Positions 51,709 through 62,187 of a stretch of 64,000 bases of DNA are shown one piece after another. The stretch covers positions 315,472-379,471 of the forward strand of contig NW_017264845.1 of assembly GCF_000149955.1 (NCBI RefSeq). Reading direction: 5' to 3'. The translations under genes and the position numbers were made by a program. The number at the start of each line of letters is the position of its first letter. Positions within the stretch are counted from its first letter, which is position 1. The notes below the pieces were generated by a model. The model ran no database searches. It saw nothing but the letters and a program-made list of their open reading frames with translations, and was not told where the DNA came from. Source of the stretch: Fusarium oxysporum f. sp. lycopersici 4287. Taxonomy: Eukaryota; Ascomycota; Sordariomycetes; Hypocreales; Nectriaceae.

Positions 51709-52993
51709 GATGCATAGAGATAAGTGTTTAGTGCTTCACATCTTTAAATAAACGCTGAATATGACATCACAAGCTGTTGGGTTGTTAGGACGAGGCAAAG
51801 ATTATGGAAAGGGGGGCCGTTGGACCCTACGTTGTTTCGGACTCCGCGGAGTTTCAGATCCCGTGACACACATAATTATGGACTCTTCACTTTGAGAGAG
51901 GCCTCTTATTGGCTTTATTTTCTCCCTTTGTACCTAGTGGCCGAGTACAAGACTACAAGTGTTGTGATTTGCAGAGTGCAGTCACAGCCGGCCCTATACC
52001 GAACCCGGTTCCGGGGAAGAGCCAGAGGTGGCGTTAAACGGGGCCGTAGCTGTCAAATCCCCAGTAAGCTCTAGAAGAGAGTCATCCGGGCACCGGAAAG
52101 ATGGAAGCTTCTTGGCATAATTCTCTGGGCTAACAGGGCCTCTCCCCAACCATAGCCCTGATGAGAACGCAAGGAAGAAAACCGTTGGTTGGATGATGAA
52201 CGAAGGTGTGGTTTGCCGGAACCAGCGCATTTTTGTTCTGGAAGAGGGTGTTCCCCGAACTCGCAGGGCGTAGTGGCGGACGACCTGGGCACCTTTGACG
52301 TCATTTTCGCTCTATCCCGGTAGCGTTCTTATGAAGCATTATATCTAAGGGTTTGCCCCTCAACTAAACACAGCATCAAACAAGCCTAAACATAAACGCA
52401 ATGCGTGCTTTGTAATAGAAATAGCAGACCCTGCTCCACCTCCTCGTTTTACAGAGGAAGCCTTGGTAATATTGGTAGGCCACAGACTTCTCTTGTACTT
52501 TTTTCTCAAGGCAGCATTTTCGAGTACTAAGCGCTGATAGAGATGTGTGAGATTACTACTGTGCCTAATAAGCAAGATTTAAATTTGTTATTATTCGCAT
52601 GATTACCTATGCAAATAGAGATATCATGTTAGCAACGTGTATGTGTAAGTGTGTGAGGATAGCGAGTGCCCAAAGGGGCATTGTATGTCTGGATTTAGTT
52701 ATGTGATAAATCTTCTATCTTATCTATAATCCAAGGCTAATCCAACTAGCTTATAGAGGCAGCTTATAATAGCTAATGACACACTATCTATTACATACAT
52801 ATATATTTCTAATATCATATAATTCTATTTGCACTGGTATCTACTTATATCAATAGATGGTCACGGTTTAATAATGCTGTAAATATAAAGAAACCATTAC
52901 CATTAGCTAGCTAGCTCTTTCTTCTGCACCACAACTTGATTAGCCGCGCTTAGCAAGTACCTTTTTCCTTCATCCCTCTATCTAAGGTACAGC
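51709..52993. other. Intergenic interval
   Basis: About 1.3 kb with no recognised gene. The right half (52600-52900) is AT-rich with short direct TATC/ATAT tracts. It contains the 3' flank of the dehydrogenase gene. Confidence 0.4.
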
Positions 52994-54138
52994 TTAGTTG
53001 CTCAGGCTAGGAGTATCTGCAATACGCGTCAAGAACTTTTGAGCCCGGATTGTACCATCCTTAAGACCCTTCAAACCATCAGAAAGACCCTCTAGACCGT
53101 TCTTTCCAACCACATAAGGGTGGGGGGTGAACCAGCCCTCGCGGAGACCACGGGTAAATGCAGCACCCCAAACCACTCCGATCATCTTATCATTCTCGCT
53201 AGTTTCATGGACCTGACCGACCATAGAGAAGACAATATCGACGCTCGGATCAGAGCCTAGAGCCTCAGTCTTAAGAAAGATGTTGGTTACCTTGGGCCTA
53301 ACACCAGAAGCATCCGGCGGACCAGCGATAGCCTTAGTCACCAAGGCAATTGTGTTATCCTCAGAAACAGTGTCATATGCCTTCCAGCAGCGACCATCAG
53401 GGGCACCGCCCGTCTTCACAGCCTCCTGGATCGCCCTTATAAGCTCGTCATCTGATTTGTACAGAGTATAGTCAACCAGCTGATCACCCTTATTCTCATC
53501 GAGGAAAGGCTTAATAAAGCTGCTCCTCTGGCTACCAACCGCGATAATAGGGTGAATATTAGCAGCTGCAGCCATCTTGATAGCAAAGGCACCAGTGGCG
53601 GTTGATGCACCATAGATGATTAAAGGGCGCTTGATATCATTCTTCTCTGCGTTCTTGGCAATCGGCGACCACGGCTCAGGCAAGTCGAGTTCCTGAAATA
53701 AGGCGCAAGCAGAGGTATAGGCCGCTAGGGGAATCGTAGCAGCATCCTCGTAGGATAGCGAGTCTGGAATATGAAAGGTGGTGTAATATGGTGCAATAGC
53801 ATATTCAGCAAAAGCCCCATTAGAAGTCGCCATCTTATGAAAAGCAGCTACGCGATCACCTGGATGGAATCCAACGACATTTTCGCCCACGGCTTCGATA
53901 AGACCCGCAACGTCGTCTCCACTGTTCATTTCGCGTTGGAGGATCCCAGCGAGCTTCCAGTCCTTGGGGTTCGAACCTTTTATCTGCGTTAGGCCGGGAT
54001 CCCTTCCCATACTTCCTTAAGAGCTTGAGACTTACCTGCGATAATCACCTTAACCAGCACCTCGTCGGGGCCGGGCTTGGGAACTTCGATATCGACAATC
54101 TCGACCGAGATGTCCATCTTGACAATGGCTGACTTCAT
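52994..54138 (-). CDS. Medium-chain dehydrogenase/enoyl-reductase-like protein
   Basis: Exons 54138-54036 and 53976-52994 join via a 59-bp intron (53977-54035, GTAAGT...ATAAAAG) to give 361 residues. The splice choice restores the conserved AGSNPKDWK. The N-terminal half (VEVPKPGPDEVLVKV-like, then GVIEAVGENVVGFHPGDRVAAF) is the GroES-like substrate domain. The nucleotide-binding half has YGASTATGAFAIKMA (a GxxxxxG-type Rossmann loop), VGSQRSSF and a DTVS-type motif. It lacks the usual structural-zinc cysteines, so it fits the zinc-free MDR group that includes fungal trans-enoyl reductases (LovC/ToxD type) and quinone oxidoreductases. It uses NADPH; the substrate is not predictable. No polyketide synthase is in the window, so a role in a cluster is not supported. 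Confidence 0.88.
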
Positions 54139-55504
54139 GTTGATGGAATCCTTGGGCGGGTTGCGGTGGTAAAAAATTGATGATCTGTTGTTAATGCGGT
54201 TGGGGGGGGGGGTGGGCGGGGGCGTATTAAATAGTGTTAATGTATTGTAGTGTGGCAGCCAATGCTGTGCTGCTTGCTTGGTATTTATAACGTGGGTAGG
54301 AGATGCTGGTGGCTTCTTTGAAGTTTTTTAAGCTAACTATTACAGTGTCTGAAGTTGAAAATCACAATACTAATATGCTTGGTTAGCCTTCGGCTAGACA
54401 TAGCGACCAGTCGAACTCGGAGCGGAGTTCATATATTGAATCAAGCAAGAGGCAAGCGGATTTTCATTCTGTGGCAGGGGGGTGGGTGGCAAAAAGAAAA
54501 TCCCGATTGCAAAGCACCTCTCTCCATACTGTGAGTAGTGTTCATAAGCCTAGGATATAAAACTAATCAAACACCTTCTATGTATACCATTTGTGCTACT
54601 GATCGCATATTTCTGTCAGCCTGTTTCGCAGTCTGGATTAATTTGCGGCCCACCTGTATGACAAACCTATCTGCGAGTGGTTTGTTCTTTCCGACTTCAA
54701 GTTGCAATCTTCCAGTATCGTTCTTGTACCTTACAGTATTGAGCACCTGCACCTTCCTCTCCAACAATAACCCTAGTTAATTTTAAAAAAAAGGTCCATA
54801 AGTATATATATACACTATGTACTCATTTATACGTGACTAAACCCCGCAAACTAAAGTACTTACCTAGCATGGTTTAGCGACAGTACTTATAACTCGCACT
54901 ATGAGCTTGTCTCCACTTCCCCACATTCGCGCCCCAAACCTCCAGGCAGCAGTGGTACTTCTAAGTACTTCAGTCGCTCAGCCAGAAATTGCTTACGCAC
55001 CCATAAGGCGGCCAAATTCTGACAAAACGTCTGCTTATGAGGTAGAGCCATGTACCCCGATGACCCGACCCTAAACTTTACAAAGAGCTTGTTGTTTTGG
55101 GGCGGAAGGTGCAAGTGCTCAATACTGTACATAGAGAACACAACGCCTCCCAGTTAGTCTAGCTGAGATATCCAGTTTCGACTGGGCCAATATACGTAAA
55201 CGTTGGCCATCTATGGCTGTATGGAAGATCAGAGAGAAGAGACATTCTGAGACCCGCTAGGGCACTGCAGGCTTGTCGTGTGTCCACTTGCGGAGTACTA
55301 ACGGGCCGAAATCCCAACTCCGACAGCAAAGCTTGAGCCTAGCACAATCATAGTTAGAATATTCCGACAAGGCGGACTCAACCCGCCCTGCAGCCTTAAA
55401 AGAAGTGGGACCCCAGAGAAAAGGTAGAGCATCGAAGTGGGTCTGGATTTGCGATATACTGCTGGATGCCCACGCGAGACTAGAGTTTTGACTTCCCCTC
55501 CTCA
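54139..55504. other. Intergenic interval with G-runs and a short inverted repeat
   Basis: No supported gene. A G-rich tract lies at 54202-54225. A sequence around TACAGTATTGAGCA at 54731-54756 recurs inverted at about 55104-55130. Short frames on both strands (54538-54780, 54899-55141) have no recognisable domain. Confidence 0.4.
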
Positions 55505-55625
55505 TTGTAACGGTCGCACCTAGCCACTACACCACAGGGTAAAAGATTGGGCTAAAACTGCCATTATAGCAATTATAGTGGTGCTTACAGCTGCTTATAG
55601 GAGCCTATGGTGAACCAAGCTGTAA
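55505..55625 (+). repeat. Dispersed repeat R4 (possible SINE), copy 2
   Basis: Matches the reverse complement of 45361-45480. It ends about 50 bp before the pogo-type element. Confidence 0.65.
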
Positions 55626-55676
55626 CAAGAAGAATACAGGCAGAAGTATAATATTTAATAGTAATAAAATATATTA

Positions 55677-57538
55677 ACGTACATGATAAGCTTATGTCAC
55701 AGACAAGCATGTGTCACAAAAATCCCTCATTCTCTTCTCTTGACATTTGATCAAACGATTCTCAACCATTAAAGATGTCCCAGTCAAATAATGAAGCAAA
55801 AATCCTTCTTGCCCTGCAAGCCCTTCGAAATGATCCAAAATTAAGCATCCGAGGCGCCGCATCAATATACCAAGTCTGTCATCAGAAACTAGGTCGCCGC
55901 CAGCGAGGCATGCAGTCTCGACGCGATTGGGTCCCTAAATCACGTAAACTATCTGATCTAGAGGAACAGATCATAGTTCAGTTTATCCTCGACCTGGATT
56001 CGCGAGGATTTCCCCCGCGACTGCGTGGTGTAGAAGAAATGGCCAACCGATTGCTCGCTGACCGCGACGCGCCACCCGTCGGCAAGCGCTGGGTTTCTAA
56101 CTTCATTAAGCGACATAAAGAGCTCAAGACGCGGTTTTTTCGCAGATATGACTACCAGAGGGCTAAATGCGAAGACCCAACGGCGATTCGAAAGTGGTTT
56201 AAGATCGTGGAAAACATAATCGCGAAATATGGTATCAACCTGGCTGATATCTATAACTTTGATGAGGTTGGCTTTCTAATGGGCATGATTGCAAGCGGAA
56301 TGGTCGTCACAGGCTCAGAAAGGCGTGTAAGACCAAAATCAGTGCAGCCTGGAAACCGGGGAATGGATTACTGTCATCCAGGCGATCAATGCGGAAGGCT
56401 GGGCGATCGCGCCGTTCATCATAGGTGCCGGCCAATATCACCTCGCCAACTGGTACCGGGAAAGTAACCTCCCGGACGACTGGGCTACTGCAACATCTCC
56501 AAATGGCTGGACCGATAACGAGCTAGGCCTTGAGTGGCTGAAGCACTCTGAACGATGCACAAACACGCGATCAGTTGGTCGCTATCGTCTTCTAATCCTT
56601 GATGGCCACGAAAGTCACCACTCTCTCGACTTTGAGAAATATTGCCAGGCAAACAAGATTGTTACGCTCTGTATGCCGCCTCATTCATCTCACCTACTTC
56701 AGCCTCTTGATGTTGGGTGCTTTAGCCTGCTTAAGAAGGCTTTTGGGCAAGAAATCGAGCATCTGATCCGATGCTCTATAACCTACGTTTCTAAGACCGA
56801 GTTCTTTCCCGGCTTTTATGCAGCGTTTCAGGCTACCATGATAGAGAAAAATATCAAGGCAGCTTTTAGAGGGGCTGGGCTTGCTCCTCTTGACCCGGAA
56901 AGCGTGGTATCGAAGCTTGATGTGCAGCTACGGACTCCAACGCCGGTTGAGGAGGAGGCCGGCCCCTCTGCCGCTTGGGTTTCAAAGACACCCAGGACTG
57001 TCCTTGAGGCCCAATCTCAGTCTGAATACCTCGATAGACGAATTAGAAAGCATAAAAGTAGCTCGCCAGAGTCAATTCTGGAAGCATTAAAGTCGCTTTC
57101 TAAGGGAACAAAGGCAATGATGCATGAGAACGCCTTATTGAGAGCTCAGGTCCGTGATCTTCAACAGGCAAATGAAACACTAAGCCGGCGTCGAAGGGCA
57201 AAAAGGACTAGACTACAGAAAGGAGGGGTGATGATAGTGGGGGAAGCAAGGGAAGTAATTGATTAGATGAATATAGATGGGCAGGTCGAGGGCGAATCGT
57301 TGAGAAGTAGTAGTCAAGGAGGGTCAGCGCGACCGAGGGAAAGGCGCTGTGGAGGATGCGGCAAGACGGGGCATAACGCAAGGACATGTCAAATAGTTGT
57401 TGCAATATCTGAAGAAGAATATAGCAATTGATTTTAATTGATTAGAGAGTTTGTTGTGCTTTTCTGGCGATTTCTGTTTTGAAGGTTGAGATTTTTTGTG
57501 ACACATGCTTGTTTGTGACATAAGCTTATCATGTACGT
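55677..57538 (+). mobile_element. pogo/Fot-type transposon, complete but with a broken transposase
   Basis: The inverted repeats start ACGTACATGATAAGC and are identical over about 46 bp except one base, each containing two copies of a TGTCACA-type module. TA dinucleotides flank both ends (55675-55676 and 57539-57540). The 1862-bp length and a single transposase gene fit the Fot1/pogo group of Tc1/mariner elements. Confidence 0.93.
55775..57429 (+). pseudogene. pogo/Fot-type transposase with CENP-B-like domain, frameshifted
   Basis: N-terminal MSQSNNEAKILLALQALRND with RGAASIYQV is a psq-type helix-turn-helix; LSDLEEQIIVQFILDL to WVSNFIKRH is the HTH_Tnp_Tc5/CENP-B domain. The DDE core has YNFDEVGF, then, after a frameshift in a GGGG run at 56358-56361, LLILDGHESHHS and PPHSSHLLQPLDVGCFSLLKKA (all three acidic residues kept). 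A coiled segment (ENALLRAQVRDLQQANETL) follows. The frame stops at TAG 57264-57266 but continues in the same frame to a zinc-knuckle-like CGGCGKTGHNARTC near the end. One inserted base, perhaps one stop: inactive, or a base-calling error at the G run. Confidence 0.88.
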
Positions 57539-57540
57539 TA

Positions 57541-58270
57541 GTTTAATAACAAACTAAAAGATATTATTCCTAGTATGAGAATTTAAATCTTAGTAAGAAT
57601 TGTAAAATTATAAAATAAGAGTTAAGTTATTATAATTTAAAAAATAAAACAAATATAATTTAATTCTTAAATAATAATTTCTACACCTACTGGGCTAGAC
57701 AAACATTTCAGTCCATATTCATCGATTGACTGAAAGCGCGGTCTGTTATCTACCAGTCCGAGGTCATAGTCTATTAGTGACACCTCAATAGCTAAAGAAG
57801 CCTGAAAGTAGTTGCTTTCATATGACGCAGATATCCCAGTCTACGTGTTATTAATCTTCGCCTGCTAGGAATAGCTTTTGGAGCATGTGAGTGGCGATAG
57901 ACTGTATCCAAGCATACCAGCCTGAGTATAGACAGGAACCTAGCCTCGCGTGAGTCAAAACTAGATTCATGGTTGCGACCATATATGGGCCTGGTTGAAA
58001 CCAGATCTTGCTTACTAGTTAACGCGGCTAAGGTAGGAATGCAGAGACAGCTGAATCCCACAACCACAGTATTGAGGGAGGGGCCTGCATGAGGTCTGGC
58101 GTCGATATCGGGAACGTAGCCTTCGCAGGAACGCAAACATTGCATTCAGATGGAGCAGTAAATAAATCTCAGGAAGGAAGAAAAGACGGCCAAGCTTGAA
58201 TCAGGAAATCGTACAAGTCGGACGGAATATCCTGTGCCAAAGATAAGAACCATATCAGCTTATGTCTAGG
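57541..58270. other. AT-rich intergenic interval
   Basis: 57541-57690 is very AT-rich. No gene is recognised before the minus-strand regulator remnant. Confidence 0.4.
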
Positions 58271-59130
58271 CTATCTGGAGGGCAGATACTGCGGGGGAAC
58301 ACCACTTACATCAGACATAAGGTAGTCAGGGCAAAGGTCTGCTAGCCCCGGTCCAAAGATGTCGTGCACGGCGGATACTGGGATCTGCATCTCGGACTGG
58401 TCCTGCATTCTTTGTTGTGTCTTTTGATTAGAAATGGTTAAGTTTTCTCGTTCTGGGAAACTGTGCACAGGACGAGGGACGTCAGACGCAAGGACAGCAC
58501 GCGCAACGACCTCCCTGGCGTAAGCGACGACTTTCCTTGGAAACTGGGTGCCTAGCCCAGAGCCGCTTGCGAACTCGAGGTAGCCAAAGTGGCCTACGAC
58601 ACCATCCATGAGGACAATATCGGAGTTGGTTGTAGGCAGAAGCGGGCTCTGGACAACATGTAGGAAGAGGTTAATGAGGCCAACAAGAGGGAAGCAAATG
58701 GCGAGCCTGAGCGATGGTTGGGCTTAGCATTTGTTACAAGCGGGCGCTCTCGACCCAGAGTGGGATATGGAAAGGTGGGAAGAAACATACCATACGGGCA
58801 TCGCAGCCGTAACCGTGATGCCTTGGATGGACATGAGGATATTGCGAGCGGCCTCGCTGACAATAGCGGCGCTTACTGGAGGCTGGGCGTCCAGGACTGA
58901 GTCCTGGCTGACCCGGTGTCAAGGGAAGGTGAAAAGCCGGTGCATAAGAATAAGATCGCTACTGTACACGCACGAGGCGAAGATGACGGCATACGGGATG
59001 TGTTTCGGGAGGGAGGCGGCTAGGCAGTGCGGAGTGGAGCAGACCGGAGGTATGTCAGCTAGCACCGCTTGCAATGGCGGAGGCGCCGAAGAGACGCCGC
59101 ATCATTTGTTTCTGGCTTCGCCATCCGGCT
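58271..59130 (-). pseudogene. Fungal-specific (Zn2Cys6-type) transcription factor remnant
   Basis: Read on the minus strand, separate blocks resemble the middle homology region of fungal binuclear-cluster regulators: HIPYAVIFASCVYSSDLILMH (before 58920), SAAIVSEAARNILMSIQG and TVTAAMPVW (about 58780-58870), LAICFPLVGLINLFLHVV and SDIVLMDGVVGHFGYLEFASG (about 58560-58690). They are in different frames with a stop after the first block. No Zn2Cys6 DNA-binding start lies upstream. The gene is divergent from the nitroreductase remnant at 59262, the arrangement of a pathway regulator next to its target, but both are decayed. Confidence 0.6.
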
Positions 59131-59261
59131 TTCCGGGCTAGCCATGACTCTTGACGAATCTTAAGTCGGTAACGAGCTGCATTAGTATATATATATATCA
59201 CCCAAGCCTTTGCGGGAACCATCTCTCACAGTCTCTACCCATCTCCCTTCCTCAGCTTAAC

Positions 59262-60003
59262 ATGAATTCTGGAGGTTCGTCCTTGCCCCAGGGCCGGTAT
59301 CAAACCGGCATTCAAGTTCCAAACGATGGTCCCTTTACGCCTACTATCGAGCTCATGCTGCAACATCAATCCGTTCGTTCCTTTCTCCCCGACCAGCTCC
59401 TTGATGGCACCTTGGAAACATTAGTAGCAGCGGGGCAAAGCGCATCAACCTCTTCCATGCTACAAAACTGGAGCGTCGTTGCCGTGGCGATCTAAAGGAC
59501 AAGGACGACGTTGCCATGCTCTGCGGCGACTAAGACTTCATCTGCCAAGCTCCTCTGTTCCTCGTCTTTTGCCTCGACTTGCACCGTATGAGCCACCTAT
59601 GCGAACAATACGGGCAGTCGGGCGTGTCACTCGACAACATGGACCTCTTCATGGAGAGTACGCTAGACGCGGCGACTACAGCACAGAAGGCGGCCCTTGC
59701 TGCCGAGTCTCTGGGGCTTGGCTTGTGTTACATCGGCGCTGCCCGGAACAACGCTCTCCAATTGACTGTGTCACTACACTGCCAGGCCGCAGCGTCCCCC
59801 TATTCGGACTTGCGATTGGAAAGCCCGAGCCGGCTTCCAAACTGCCTGCTGTCAAGCCGCGCTTGCCTATGGAGGAAGTGCTCCATCGAGAGTACTGGAA
59901 TGATGACAAGCAGGACCAACTTGTCGCTTCGTATGACAAGGTCTGGGCGATTCCTACGTTAATCATTAGAAGTTTGGTCGGAAGACATGGAGTTCTCACA
60001 TGA
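59262..60003 (+). pseudogene. NADPH-dependent FMN nitroreductase (NfsA-type), decayed
   Basis: From ATG 59262 the peptide has PNDGPFTPTIELMLQHQSV RSFLPD, the conserved start of NfsA/NfrA-type oxygen-insensitive nitroreductases, then SASTSSMLQNWSVVAV. A frameshift near 59487 and a TAA at about 59532 follow; then AALAAESLGLGLCYIGAARNN continues in the new frame, and a second frameshift near 59755 leads to LPGRSVPLFGLAIGKPEP and KPRLPMEEVLHREYW. All blocks are family-typical. With three lesions it is non-functional. It is unrelated in sequence to the short nitroreductase at 51032. Confidence 0.82.
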
Positions 60004-60222
60004 GTCGTTACGCATCCAAGACGGATCTGGACGGTCGCGAGTTTTTCCTTCCTTTTTTTAACTTAGGAAGAGACTTTTTAGCAATATATATTTCTTGTTA
60101 TTCATCTTACTTCATTCCTTGTTAAGCGTTCCCCAGCTTACTATATAGATCCCTCTTACTGGACTTGGACACAACAGTGGAAGCGAATGAGTTTCGGATC
60201 AACTGAATATTGTAATAGTAAG

Positions 60223-61961
60223 TCATACATGAATCATCTTTCCTGCATTGTTTGACAACAGGCGTTCAGACTCCGGGACATAGGGATGTGCCCAAAAGTT
60301 TTCCAGGGCATTCAGCATACGCCGATATTCTTGCAATGAGGACACCGCAAGCCTGGTCTCAAAATCATGTCTGATGACTTGGACATGTTCAGTACCAGAA
60401 ACGCAAAAACCGAAAATGAAAACAGGCCAGCAGCCAAGGTAACACCGATACCATTCTGGCTCAAGACTCGCTTCACACAGCAATGCAATGGCTTGCTGAA
60501 TTATGCTCGGGGCCTCCTGGCCAAGGAAGATGTCCGAGGTGCCATCTTGCTTAGAAAGGAAAGGGTTGATGGGAATGAGTGTGGCAACGAGAATACAAAG
60601 CCGATAGGCGTAAGCCACCGAAGGCTGGGCACTGTAGAAGTCGAGATTCGTATTGAATGGGGAGCCATTCGTAGGCTCGTTCTCGCAAGCCGCTTTGTAA
60701 AAGTTGAGCTCAGTTTCCAAACCCGCCAGAGTCTTTTCACTTTGACAGCCTGGTTCACGGGCGTACTGCACCATGCAAAGAATCATCTTGTAAAAAGACG
60801 TCGGGAATCCAAGTACGAGGCTTGAATAAGTCCCGGCATCGTTGGCATGCTTCAGCAGTCGCTCGGCCATAGACCAGAACTCTGTGTCGACTAGGAAGCC
60901 GCGATTCGCGTTTGGATGCCACACTGCGACACGGAAGATGTGAAATAAGGTGCTATCGAGAGCATGCAGATCCAATAATGTTGTCGGTCGGTCGTCGAGG
61001 TTGTTTGGCGCGTTGTAGTTAATTCTACGCTTGAGCATGTGAACAACGGCTCCCAGGTGAGATAATGTCGAGTCTTGATCTGGTGACAAAACCTATTTTG
61101 GTTTGGAGAAGGGTTATTATCTTTTCAACTTTTGCTTGAGAGGAATGCAAGTCGAGGACAGGTGGTATTGCTTACTCCATACACGATAAGACACATGACT
61201 GCCATGACAAGTCCGTCACTAATTTGCAGTCCCTTCTCATGAACTCGACGTACTGATTTTTGGACTTCTTTCACGGCTCGATGATAGAACTCGAGCGCCG
61301 CTGGGAGCGACTGGGTGTTGCTAGACTGGTGCAGATGCGCAGCACTGCATGCCAGAATAGAATACTTGAGATCTTCATGTTCTAGCATGGATTTTCTGAG
61401 AGCTTCTGGGCAGCTCCGGCTCGGGGTATCTTGCATCCAAGTGAGCGTTATAAGTGGCAGGAACTCGGTGAAGAAGTAGCCGTGCAGTATCAGCTCCCCT
61501 TCTCCCTTTACATGCAAGGCACTGCATGTCCCTATCCGAGTTTGAGGTTCTGTTAATGTCACGGCGACATTGTCGTCCTGATCTTGGGGGGGATAGGCTA
61601 GGCTTCGTCGTGTATTTCGTTTAAAAACGCCGAGGCGTTTGCCGTACCTCTTATCGTGGAGCTCATCTTTCGAAGGCCTGACGCAAACGTGAGACCCGGC
61701 CAGGCAACGACGACAGCGGGGCGCTCCTCCGTCACACTTCTTGCGCTGTCTCCTGCCTGATCAAGCCCCATTGGGTTCAGCCTTTGTAACCCTGAGGAGT
61801 TTACTGGATTGACACCTGATAAGAGGGAATTCACATGTCAGGCAACCATCCTTGGTCCTGAGGCTGGGTTCTGGCCGTGGTCTGATCTCGGGATTTCCAG
61901 TAGTCATTGCGGTGAATAACTGCGTTGACAGATTATTGGAGAAGGGGTGTAGGATGGACAA
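60223..61961 (-). pseudogene. Zn2Cys6 regulator (Fungal_trans_2-like), zinc cluster truncated
   Basis: On the minus strand a start around MTTGNPEIRPRPEPSLRTK (61908) leads to DGCLTC, the first two cysteines of a binuclear zinc cluster, but the remaining four cysteines are missing. Further frames in the same orientation are out of register across a C run near 61587-61594. The body then has EFLPLITLTWMQDTPSRSC, ALRKSMLEHEDLKYSILACSAAHLHQ, and after an 83-bp intron (61093-61175, GTAAGC...AAATAG) LSPDQDSTLSHLGAVVHMLKR to the stop at 60223. Layout fits fungal regulators of the Fungal_trans_2 group. The C-terminal 290 codons are intact, but without DNA-binding cysteines and with the frameshift the gene is probably dead. 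Confidence 0.7.
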
Positions 61962-62021
61962 CGCTTTGCTGTCTCTCTAATCAACTCAAAAATGCATTAG
62001 TAAAGTGGAGGTGTCGCACTG

Positions 62022-62187
62022 AGCGAGCTTAAAGGGTTGAAGTGAAAATGATATGATATATGATATAATGTTCTACTACGCCTGTGATTAGAGAGGTAGA
62101 CAGTGAATATGATGAGCAACAGCAGTTGTGTTGATTGATGTCTAAAGTGCGGGGTACTCCATCCAACGGATTTTACTTGAAGCACAC
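62022..62187. repeat. Dispersed repeat R5, copy 2, next to the MULE insertion
   Basis: Second copy of the repeat at 50678-50795, ending TTTTACTTGAAGCACAC just before the MULE terminus at 62188. Its 9 last bases would be the left target duplicate, but the other side is outside the window. Confidence 0.7.

Noticed and set aside
54538..55141. Two short frames (54538-54780 plus; 54899-55141 minus) as small genes
   Set aside because: No start context, domain or codon pattern in support; they overlap a short inverted repeat.
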